Shown in pieces: positions 1-5,585 of a DNA stretch of 5,585 nt. The stretch is from Parvularculaceae bacterium (GTDB lineage: Bacteria > Pseudomonadota > Alphaproteobacteria > Caulobacterales > Parvularculaceae), in assembly GCA_013389125.1 (NCBI GenBank), contig JACADX010000300.1, positions 1 to 5,585 on the forward strand, given 5' to 3'. The notes below the pieces were generated by a model. It worked only from the letters and a program-made list of their open reading frames with translations, had not been told where the DNA came from and searched no databases. Made by a program: the position numbers and the translations under genes. Positions within the stretch are counted from its first letter, which is position 1, and the number at the start of each line of letters is the position of its first letter.

Positions 1-104
1 CGCTCGTCGCCGAGCTTGACCGCGCGCTCCTGTCGCTTTTGGGAAACGCCGGGCGGTTCACGGCAGGCCGCGTCGTTTTCGAAGGCGTTGTGAGGAAGGA
101 GTAG
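1..104 (+). CDS. C-terminal end of an unrecognised protein (partial)
   Basis: The frame starting at base 3 is open from the window edge to a TAG at 102-104. It gives 33 residues ending in GRVVFEGVVRKE. Nearly all its codons end in G or C, which is the pattern of the real genes here, so I read it as the 3' end of a gene that begins outside the window. The tail alternates a short amphipathic helix (ELDRALLSLLG) with a beta-like stretch (RVVFEGVV). Such a tail occurs at the end of some SAM-dependent methyltransferases, but this is too little sequence to assign a family. The gene converges on the minus-strand cluster, with 70 bases between the two stop codons. The opposite strand is also open here but offers no start codon. 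Confidence 0.5.
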   Translation, partial: LVAELDRALLSLLGNAGRFTAGRVVFEGVVRKE

Positions 105-174
105 GCCGGACGATGGGATTGTCAGGATGCAATCATCGCCGCGGCGAACGCCGTCTGCGCGATGCGAAAGCTCA

Positions 175-486
175 TCATGACGAACCGTGTCGCCCGTTTC
201 TCGGCGCTGTCTCCGTCTCAACCGTCCTGACCGAGGCGGGCGCGCGCTTGGCGACCAGTCTAACGAGGCGGTCGAACCATCGCCAGCGTCGGCGCATCCG
301 TCGGATGAACGGCCGCGCCGCGGGGTTCGCCGCGGCGATCAAGAGGAGGCCGAAAATGACCAGCGGCGCGCCCGCCGGCAACGGCGAGAATGAGGCGATC
401 ATTCCGTAGACGAACAGCGCGAAGCCGATCAGCGACGTCGCAATGCGCGCCGCGATCACTTTCAAAGAGAAACTGTGTCGCGCCAT
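175..486 (-). CDS. Small two-helix inner-membrane protein, function unknown
   Basis: The product is 103 residues. Residues about 10-32 (IAARIATSLIGFALFVYGMI and onward) and about 37-53 (PAGAPLVIFGLLLIAAA) are hydrophobic enough to span the membrane. They are joined by a tight proline/glycine turn, SPLPAGAP. A strongly basic segment, RPFIRRMRRRWRWFDRLVRLVAKR (about 58-81), follows and should lie on the cytoplasmic side, next to a polar tail. The layout resembles small PGPGW-type putative transmembrane proteins, whose role is unknown; that resemblance is from memory of the family. I chose the ATG at 486, preceded by a weak ATAGGG, over an upstream in-frame ATG at 609. The longer form would add a proline- and arginine-rich stretch overlapping the end of the preceding gene. 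The gene lies 61 bases downstream of the SGNH gene on the same strand, so co-transcription is possible but not shown. Confidence 0.72.
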   Translation of the reverse strand: MARHSFSLKVIAARIATSLIGFALFVYGMIASFSPLPAGAPLVIFGLLLIAAANPAARPFIRRMRRRWRWFDRLVRLVAKRAPASVRTVETETAPRNGRHGSS

Positions 487-509
487 CAAAGCCCTATCCG
501 TCTGCGTCA

Positions 510-538
510 AAGATGGGCGTCGTCGCGCGCCCTGCCAA
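510..538 (-). promoter_or_regulatory. Weak candidate promoter for the small membrane protein
   Basis: Reading the minus strand, TTGGCA (538-533, five of six bases matching the -35 consensus) is followed after exactly 17 bases by CATCTT (515-510, three of six matching -10). This would start transcription a short distance before the ATG at 486. The -10 match is poor, and such matches arise by chance. If real, it would let the small gene be expressed separately from the acyltransferase pair. Confidence 0.2.
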
Positions 539-547
539 GGCCGCGCG

Positions 548-1594
548 TCAGGTTCGGGCGCAGCCCTTCTCGCCGAGCGCGGGATGTCGGCGAACGAGCT
601 CCGCCGCAAACCGCGACGAGAGCTCCGCCGCGCCCCAGGCGTTCACATGCGTCGCGTCAAGCCATTTGCCGGGGTCTTCCGCGATCCGCCCCCCGAGGTC
701 GATGACCGGCGCCGTGACGCCGAGATCGTCCGTAAGCGCACGGGGCAACGCGCCTTCTCCCCAGGCGGGAAGAAACGCGTAATCGATCTTGCGATCGTTT
801 TCGGCGGCGAGCGTCTCGATTTTCCGGAGATAGTATCGCGGCACGCGGTGTTCGAATTTGCGGATCGCCGACGGAACTCGGCGCATTCCGGCGCGCGCCT
901 CCGTGCGGCTCGCGCGGCCGGCGTCAAGCTCGTCTCTTGGCGCTGCTGTGTAGCGCGAGACCACGGTTCCATCGAGCAGGGGAAGCGCGCGCGTGCGGTC
1001 GAGATCGTGTCCTTGATAGGCGGCCGGATCGAATTTCGACTTCACCGCGCCGCGCCCCGTGAGCGTCCTGAACCAGAGAACCGCCTGGCGGCCCGGAAGG
1101 CGCGCAAGGTCGGGAAAGTAGTTGAGATTGGCGATGATCGGCGCCGTCACGATATCCTCAACATCGGCGAGGGCGACGAAGCCGCGGTGCTGGCGCCGCG
1201 CTTCGATTTCGTTGAGCTCAATAACGGTCAGCGCCGGCCTCTTGGCCCGCATCGCTTCCTTGGCGATGACGTAGTGAATGTTGCGGCCGGTCTCGGGGAT
1301 CGAGAGGTTGGCGACGCGAATGCGCCGTCCCGTCGCGGCGCAGTAGGCGGCCTCGATGTCAGGCCCTGACAGCCCGCCGCCGGTTCTCGACGTGCCGATG
1401 AGCGCGACATCGATCGGCTCGGCGTCGAAGTGGAGGCGCTCATAGATCCAGTCCGCCTTGCGCGTCGTGCCGTGGTCAAGCTCCTGCCAGCGGTAATAGT
1501 CGTTCTGCGGCGCAACGACCGCGGCCCCGAGAAGGCTCAGCGTCATGACGAGCGCCGAAACGGCGAAGGCGGCGGGAGAGAGACGTCGCTCCAT
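548..1594 (-). CDS. Membrane-anchored SGNH-fold protein, MBOAT partner (AlgJ/DltD-like role)
   Basis: The product is 348 residues. Residues about 7-28 form one hydrophobic N-terminal helix that would anchor a periplasmic domain. The SGNH blocks can be picked out. Block I is IGTSR with Ser69, in place of the usual GDS. Block II is around Asn96-Gly103 (NLSIPETG). The block III-like segment is ELNE with Asn128. The C-terminal block is DATH with Asp313 and His316. In characterised MBOAT systems (AlgJ, AlgX, DltD, PatB), a protein of this fold transfers the acyl group to a periplasmic polymer, or is needed for that step; the same role here is inference. It starts 7 bases after the MBOAT stop, so the two are almost certainly one operon and may be translationally coupled. 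The ATG at 1594 is chosen because an in-frame ATG at 1648 would overlap the MBOAT gene and only adds polar residues before the anchor. A stand-alone esterase acting on an acylated glycan is the main alternative. Confidence 0.85.
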   Translation of the reverse strand: MERRLSPAAFAVSALVMTLSLLGAAVVAPQNDYYRWQELDHGTTRKADWIYERLHFDAEPIDVALIGTSRTGGGLSGPDIEAAYCAATGRRIRVANLSIPETGRNIHYVIAKEAMRAKRPALTVIELNEIEARRQHRGFVALADVEDIVTAPIIANLNYFPDLARLPGRQAVLWFRTLTGRGAVKSKFDPAAYQGHDLDRTRALPLLDGTVVSRYTAAPRDELDAGRASRTEARAGMRRVPSAIRKFEHRVPRYYLRKIETLAAENDRKIDYAFLPAWGEGALPRALTDDLGVTAPVIDLGGRIAEDPGKWLDATHVNAWGAAELSSRFAAELVRRHPALGEKGCART

Positions 1595-1601
1595 CGCCGG
1601 C

Positions 1602-3062
1602 TCAGAAGTTGAAATAAATGAAAACGGCGGGGCGCCACGCGACCGCAAGGCCGGCGGCGAGGAGGATCGCCGTCGCCGCAGCCGCCATCGGCGTCGGGCG
1701 AAGCATGCGCGCGCCGTGCGCGCCTTCGCGCGGGATCGGCCTTTCGGGCGCTTCTACATAGCCGGCGACTTCAAGGCTGTTCGGCGCAAAGAGCGCGAGC
1801 GCCGCGCCGAACGCCATCAGCGCCAGGACATAAGGATCAGGCGCGTACCCGGCGGCGGGCGCGATGAGGCCCCTTAGCACCGCGTGCGCGGCCGAAACGC
1901 CGTCGGCGCGGAAATAGACCCAGGCGATCATGACGGCGCCGAGGAGCGCTGCGCGCTTGACGGCGTCGGCGGCGGGCCCTCGCCAGCGATCAAGTTCCGG
2001 CAGCCACAGCCGCGCGGCGTGGTTGAGCGTGATGAGGCTTGCATGAATTGCGCCCCAGATGACGAACGTCCACGCCGCGCCGTGCCAGACGCCGCCGATC
2101 AGCATGGTGAGGAAGATGTTCCGGAGACGGAAGAACGCGCCGCCCTTGTTGCCGCCGAGCGGGATGTAGACATAGTCCCGGAGGAACGCCGATAAGGTCA
2201 TGTGCCAGCGCCGCCAGAAGTCGATGATCGATTTCGCGCGATAAGGCGAATTGAAATTGACCGGCAGCCTGACGCCGACCATCAGGCCGAGGCCGATCGC
2301 CATGTCGCAATAGCCCGAAAAGTCGAAGTAGATCTGCAGCGTGTAGCCGACCATCGCGGTCCACGCCGCAGCGGCGCCGAGCGGATCGCCGGTCGCAGCG
2401 GCGGCCCATAAGGGATCGATCGCGCGCGCGATCGGGTCGGCGATCAGGGTCTTCTTCGCAAGGCCCATCGCGAAGATCATGAGGCCGTAGGGAATCCAAT
2501 CCGCGTTGAGCCTTTCGCTCGCGAGGGCGGCGAATTGCGGGCGCGCGTAGCGGTGATGCACGATCGGGCCGGCGATGAGCTGCGGGAAAAACGTCACGAA
2601 GAGCGCATAGTCGCGAAAGCGCCTCTCGCCGTCGCGCGTCCTATAGCAGTCGACGAGGTAGGCGATCTGCTGAAAGGTGAAGAACGAAATGCCGAGCGGC
2701 AGAACAATGTTGCGAAAGGTCCAGTCGGCGCCCGCAAGGGCCGCGAGGTTCGAGCCGGCGAAATCGAGGTATTTGAACCAGAAGACGAGCCCCAAATTGC
2801 CGACGACGCCGGCGAGCATCGCCAGACGCCGGCGCTCTTTGGGCGCCGAGGAGGCCGCATAGCGGCCGCAGCAATAATTGGCGAGGATCGAGGCGATGAG
2901 GAGCGCAAGATGCGGAAGGCTCCACGCGCCGTAAAAGACGAAGGACGCCGCGAGCAGGAAATTGACGGACATCCGGCGCCGCCCGGCGGCGCGCAGCGCA
3001 TAAAAGCCGACGAGCGTCAGCGGCAGGAAGACGAGCAGGAACGGATACGCGCTGAAAACCAT
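1602..3062 (-). CDS. MBOAT-family O-acyltransferase, AlgI-like
   Basis: The product is 486 residues, close to the usual AlgI length, with many hydrophobic segments throughout. Family signatures run in order: N-terminal MVFSAYPFLLVFLPL; the LPLGISFFTFQQIAYLVD stretch (121-138); FPQLIAGPI (159-167); FDFSGYCDMAIGLG (246-259); the FWRRWHMTLSAFLRDYVYIPLGG core with His287 (282-304); IGGVWHGAAWTF with the expected catalytic His327 (322-333); and a C-terminal FIYFNF. Proteins of this type take an acyl group, usually acetyl, from a cytoplasmic donor and move it across the inner membrane for attachment to a polysaccharide or teichoic acid. Donor and acceptor are not known here. The open frame continues upstream to 3197, but that extension runs through the preceding gene's terminator and adds only charged residues, so I place the start at the ATG at 3062. 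No clear Shine-Dalgarno precedes it; a GC hairpin does. The SGNH partner follows after 7 bases. Confidence 0.93.
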   Translation of the reverse strand: MVFSAYPFLLVFLPLTLVGFYALRAAGRRRMSVNFLLAASFVFYGAWSLPHLALLIASILANYCCGRYAASSAPKERRRLAMLAGVVGNLGLVFWFKYLDFAGSNLAALAGADWTFRNIVLPLGISFFTFQQIAYLVDCYRTRDGERRFRDYALFVTFFPQLIAGPIVHHRYARPQFAALASERLNADWIPYGLMIFAMGLAKKTLIADPIARAIDPLWAAAATGDPLGAAAAWTAMVGYTLQIYFDFSGYCDMAIGLGLMVGVRLPVNFNSPYRAKSIIDFWRRWHMTLSAFLRDYVYIPLGGNKGGAFFRLRNIFLTMLIGGVWHGAAWTFVIWGAIHASLITLNHAARLWLPELDRWRGPAADAVKRAALLGAVMIAWVYFRADGVSAAHAVLRGLIAPAAGYAPDPYVLALMAFGAALALFAPNSLEVAGYVEAPERPIPREGAHGARMLRPTPMAAAATAILLAAGLAVAWRPAVFIYFNF

Positions 3063-3071
3063 GAAGCCGCC

Positions 3072-3095
3072 GCGGGCGGGGCCCCTCGCGCCCGC
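3072..3095 (-). promoter_or_regulatory. GC hairpin in the leader just upstream of the MBOAT start
   Basis: A perfect 7-base inverted repeat, GCGGGCG (3072-3078) and CGCCCGC (3089-3095), flanks a 10-base loop. In the minus-strand transcript it would fold into an all-GC stem ending 9 bases before the ATG at 3062. The remaining bases, GGCGGCTTC, contain no good Shine-Dalgarno. The stem lies where a ribosome would bind, so it could limit translation. It has no U tract, so it is not an intrinsic terminator. A chance hairpin is possible in DNA this GC-rich. No convincing promoter stands out in the rest of the gap (3063-3164); a TTAACC at 3136-3131 is the only possible -35-like or regulator-like element. 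Confidence 0.35.
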
Positions 3096-3164
3096 TCGTG
3101 GAAGACCATCAGGGTGAAGATTTCCTTTTCGGTTAAGCTGCTTCTCCCGCTTAGACCGACCCAT

Positions 3165-3194
3165 GAAAAAGCCCCGCGGCGCGCGCCGCGGGGC
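3165..3194 (-). terminator. Intrinsic terminator of the TonB-dependent receptor gene
   Basis: A perfect 24-base palindrome (3171-3194, two arms of 12 bases starting GCCCCGCGG) is followed in the minus-strand transcript by five U residues (3170-3166). It begins 28 bases after the receptor's stop codon. This is a textbook rho-independent terminator for transcription coming from the receptor gene. It separates that gene from the acyltransferase pair. No T tract follows the stem on the plus strand, so it acts in one direction. Confidence 0.9.
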
Positions 3195-3202
3195 CATTCA
3201 GT

Positions 3203-3221
3203 CCTTAACCGGCCTTAACCG
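3203..3221. repeat. Tandem direct repeat CCTTAACCG x2, one helical turn apart
   Basis: The nonamer CCTTAACCG occurs at 3203-3211 and again at 3213-3221, a 10-base period that puts both copies on the same DNA face. It gives two TTAACC motifs with TTAA-N6-TTAA spacing. They lie immediately after the receptor stop codon and before its terminator. A third TTAACC occurs on the minus strand at 3136-3131, in the MBOAT leader. TTAACC resembles the half-site of the alphaproteobacterial regulator CtrA, whose full site is TTAA-N7-TTAA. The spacing here is one base short, so a binding role is only a possibility. Confidence 0.55.
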
Positions 3222-3222
3222 A

Positions 3223-5457
3223 TCAGAAGTTCAATGTCGCCGCGACGCCGAAAATGCGCGGCTCATTGACGAAGCCGGTGAGGTTGTTGAAATCGATCGC
3301 GCCCTTGACGTTTTCCGCATCAAGGATGTTGCGCGCGAAGACGGCGAGATCGACCTTGCCGTCCTTGCACATATAGCCGAGGCGAAGGCCCCCTTCGACG
3401 TTTCCGCTCGTGAAGAACTCGGCGGATTCATAAAGGAAGAGGTTCGTCTTTCCCTGTCCCGCCCAGTCGGTGAAGGCGTAAAGTTCCGAGGAGTCGCCGA
3501 CGGGGATCGACGCGCGCGCCGTGACGTTCCAGGTCCATTTCGGCGCCTGCGGGAAGGGGTTCCCGGTGATGAGGGCGTTGCCGAGCCCGTCGACGGGATC
3601 GGTGACCGTGCAGCCGCCGCCGCACGGGGCGACGGCAAGCCCCGGCTCGGTGATTTCGGTGTCATTGTAGCTGAGGCCGCCGGTCAGCAGGAAATTGTCC
3701 GACAGCAGCCATTCAAGGTCCGCCTCAAAGCCCCAGGCTTCGCCGTCGGCGTTCACGAGCTGGTTGAAATTCCCAAGACCGCCGATCGCCGAGAACTGGA
3801 GGTCGTTGGCGTCGTAGTAAAAGCCGGTCGCGTTAAAGCGCATCCGGTTGTCGAAGAGTTCCGACTTGATGCCCGCTTCAAACGACTGAATCGTCTCTGA
3901 CGTCGCGGTAGTCGGCGAGCCGAAGAAGGCGACGTCGCGCCCTTGAATGGTCGGCGCCCGGAAGCCGCGCGCGATGCGCGCATAGAAATTGACGTCGTCG
4001 GACGCGGCGAAGGTCAACGCCGCATCCCAGCTGATCTTCTCGTCCTCGACCGATACCGGCGCGACAGGAAAGTTCGCGGCGATCGCCCGGAAGTCCTTGT
4101 CATCCTCGGTGTAGCGAACGCCGCCGGTCAAGGTCACGCGATCCGAAAGGTCAAAGCTCGACTGCGCGAAGATCGCCCAGCTCTGGTTGTCGTGGCGAAC
4201 CGTCGTCGCGGCGACGAAGAAGGGGTTCGTCGTGATGGTGAGATCGCTGTCGAAATAAAAGAAGCCCGCCTGCCAGTTGAACGCGCCGTCATATTCGCTC
4301 GCAAAGCGCGCTTCCTGCGTGAACTGGTTGAGATCATCGACGGCGTCGAGGGTGTCGGACGGGAAGGGGATCGGGCCCGGAAACGAGCCGTTCGGCAGGA
4401 AGAGGGCGCCAGAACCGCCGTCGATGTCGCCGCGCCCCGCGCCATTCGATGTTTCGTAGGCGGTGATCGACGTCAAGACGACGCCGCCGAAATCAATCGC
4501 GATTTTTCCGGACCCGCCGTAATTGTGGTAGTGTTGGCGGTTGCCGGCGCCGCCGTCGTACCAGACGGTGTTGCGGTCGAAATTCGCGTTGAGGTCGTTG
4601 CTGCCGGGCGAGAAGATGTTGGCCCGGAAAAGCTCGGACGTCGCATCAAGGTCGCGGCCGTGCACGTTAAGAAGCGCCGAAAACGTCTCGCCCGGCGCGA
4701 ACTGGACCTGGATACGGCCGGCGAGATCTTCAAAGTCGCCGTAAACGTCTTCCCGCGCATCGAAACCGTTCTGGATGACGCCGCCATTGTCGACCCAGGC
4801 GCTGCGCCGCTGATAGAGCATTGAGGCGCGGTAGGAGAGGCTCTCGGTCAGGGGGCCGCCGATCGCGGCCTCGACTTTCGCGGTGTTGTAAGTGCCGTAG
4901 GATCCGGAAAGATAGCCGTTCGTCTCGTCGCTCGGCTTTGCCGTGTCGAACTTCACGATGCCGGCCGGCGTGTTGCGCCCGAATAGCGTTCCTTGCGGGC
5001 CGCGCAGCACTTCGACGGCGGCAAGGTCGAACAGCGGGAACGACTTCAGCGTGACGTTTTCCATCACGACTTCGTCCATGATGATTGACACCGGCTGCGA
5101 GGCCGCAAGGTCGAAGTCGGTGTTGCCGAGGCCGCGGATGTAAAAGCGCGGCGCGATGCGCCCGTTCGACGATTCCGCATAAAGGCCCGGCACGCGCGTT
5201 GCGAGCGCGCGGATGTCTTCAGCGCCGGCGAGGATCGACGCGAGACGATCTTCCGGCACCGTGGTCACGGAGATCGGCACTTCCTGTTGGTTTTCCTCGC
5301 GCCGTTGCGCCGTGAACGTTATTTCATCAAGTCCTTCGCGCGCGGCCGTATCCTGCGCGAAAGCCGGCGCCGCCGCCGACAGCGCCAAAACAGATACGCC
5401 GGTCAGCGCCGATGCGATCCCGCAAGACAGGCGGTTAAGTCTCCGGTTTTGAGCCAT
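3223..5457 (-). CDS. TonB-dependent outer-membrane receptor
   Basis: The product is 744 residues, a normal length for the family. It has a signal peptide (basic MAQNRRLNR start, hydrophobic core about 14-31, probable cleavage after AFA at residue 34). A TonB-box-like segment DEITFTAQ (44-51) follows. Next is the plug domain (about 55-172) with PISVTTV, FYIRGLGN (105-112), VEVLRGPQGTLFGRNTPAGIV (148-168) and the following KPSDE. The rest is a 22-strand-type barrel rich in alternating aromatic and polar strands, ending GVAATLNF with the C-terminal Phe needed for outer-membrane assembly. Such receptors import siderophores, vitamins or glycans using energy from TonB-ExbB-ExbD. No ligand-specific partner gene is present, so the substrate is unknown. 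A Cys pair in PCGGGC (612 and 616) sits in a region likely to be a surface loop. The ATG at 5457 is supported by the Shine-Dalgarno and the signal peptide; an in-frame ATG at 5490 would spoil the signal sequence. Confidence 0.95.
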   Translation of the reverse strand: MAQNRRLNRLSCGIASALTGVSVLALSAAAPAFAQDTAAREGLDEITFTAQRREENQQEVPISVTTVPEDRLASILAGAEDIRALATRVPGLYAESSNGRIAPRFYIRGLGNTDFDLAASQPVSIIMDEVVMENVTLKSFPLFDLAAVEVLRGPQGTLFGRNTPAGIVKFDTAKPSDETNGYLSGSYGTYNTAKVEAAIGGPLTESLSYRASMLYQRRSAWVDNGGVIQNGFDAREDVYGDFEDLAGRIQVQFAPGETFSALLNVHGRDLDATSELFRANIFSPGSNDLNANFDRNTVWYDGGAGNRQHYHNYGGSGKIAIDFGGVVLTSITAYETSNGAGRGDIDGGSGALFLPNGSFPGPIPFPSDTLDAVDDLNQFTQEARFASEYDGAFNWQAGFFYFDSDLTITTNPFFVAATTVRHDNQSWAIFAQSSFDLSDRVTLTGGVRYTEDDKDFRAIAANFPVAPVSVEDEKISWDAALTFAASDDVNFYARIARGFRAPTIQGRDVAFFGSPTTATSETIQSFEAGIKSELFDNRMRFNATGFYYDANDLQFSAIGGLGNFNQLVNADGEAWGFEADLEWLLSDNFLLTGGLSYNDTEITEPGLAVAPCGGGCTVTDPVDGLGNALITGNPFPQAPKWTWNVTARASIPVGDSSELYAFTDWAGQGKTNLFLYESAEFFTSGNVEGGLRLGYMCKDGKVDLAVFARNILDAENVKGAIDFNNLTGFVNEPRIFGVAATLNF

Positions 5458-5465
5458 TGTTGGTT

Positions 5466-5473
5466 CTTCCCTT
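5466..5473 (-). promoter_or_regulatory. Ribosome binding site that fixes the receptor start
   Basis: On the minus strand AAGGGAAG lies 8 bases before the ATG at 5457. It is the best Shine-Dalgarno in the window and supports this start over the upstream ATG at 5490. Confidence 0.7.
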
Positions 5474-5585
5474 GAAATTGCCCACGCCAAGCCAGGCGAG
5501 CGCCCCGCCGCCTGAAAGTCGGCCGCAATCTAGAGGTCTTCACGGACGCGAGAAGCGCAATGACTGCTGTTTTTGTCGTTTCCGC
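5474..5585 (-). other. Upstream region of the receptor gene
   Basis: This non-coding stretch should hold the receptor promoter. The best -10-like match on the minus strand is TAGATT near 5530, but no acceptable -35 stands 16-18 bases before it. No Fur-box-like or other recognisable operator is visible. An inverted repeat, CAGGCG (5493-5498) and CGCCTG (5509-5514) with a 10-base loop, could form a leader hairpin about 36 bases before the start codon. The support for that hairpin is weak. Confidence 0.3.

Noticed and set aside
111..138. Imperfect inverted repeat (GATTG 117-121 with CAATC 130-134) between the convergent stop codons
   Set aside because: The stem is short and asymmetric, with no T tract on either strand. 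I cannot support it as a terminator.
122..178. An 18-codon minus-strand frame whose ATG overlaps the stop of the small membrane protein (MMSFRIAQTAFAAAMIAS)
   Set aside because: The overlap is suggestive of coupling, but the peptide is too short and featureless to support without conservation data.
515..532. Short stem GGGCG/CGCCC between the SGNH gene and the small membrane protein gene
   Set aside because: It has only five base pairs with a weak following T run (CTTT). It is more likely chance than a terminator.
443..1369. Long plus-strand open frame of 308 codons opposite the SGNH gene
   Set aside because: The product is an arginine-rich composition without domains. It mirrors a well-supported minus-strand gene, as expected in GC-rich DNA.
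3063..3197. N-terminal extension of the MBOAT frame, including an ATG at 3164
   Set aside because: The extension crosses the receptor's terminator and encodes charged, proline-rich residues. Homologous MBOATs begin at the MVFSAYPF-type segment.
3943..4824. Plus-strand open frame of 293 codons opposite the receptor gene (also 2535-3218 and 3163-3900)
   Set aside because: Each lies largely opposite a gene with clear family motifs. Their products are charged and low in complexity, with no recognisable motif or start signal.

Overview
The window is GC-rich, densely coding DNA with strong G/C preference at third codon positions. Two features fit an alphaproteobacterium: an outer-membrane receptor of the 'TAQRREE' type with an AFA|QD signal cleavage site, and TTAACC motifs. 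The genus cannot be named from this sequence. There are four complete genes, all on the minus strand, and the tail of one convergent plus-strand gene at the left edge. I see no tRNA, rRNA, CRISPR array, insertion sequence or phage gene.

Right part (3223-5585): one large TonB-dependent outer-membrane receptor gene with a good Shine-Dalgarno and a signal peptide. It ends in a tandem TTAACC repeat followed by a textbook intrinsic terminator (perfect 24-base palindrome plus U tract). The receptor is therefore probably a separate transcription unit. Its ligand cannot be read from the sequence.

Central part (548-3164): a two-gene acyl-transfer module. The first gene encodes an AlgI-like membrane-bound O-acyltransferase (MBOAT) with both conserved histidines. 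Seven bases later comes a membrane-anchored SGNH-fold protein with GTSR as the nucleophile block and DATH as the Asp/His block. By analogy with AlgI/AlgJ, DltB/DltD and PatA/PatB, the MBOAT would pass an acyl group across the inner membrane and the SGNH protein would place it on a periplasmic or surface glycan. No glycan-synthesis gene is present, so the acceptor is unknown. A strong GC hairpin sits just before the MBOAT start codon.

Left part (1-547): a 103-residue membrane protein of unknown function with two transmembrane segments and a very basic tail lies 61 bases downstream of the SGNH gene on the same strand. It may share the transcript or use its own weak promoter. Beyond it is the 3' end of an unrecognised plus-strand gene. 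The most noteworthy items are the orphan acyltransferase pair, its leader hairpin, and the small membrane protein as a possible third partner.
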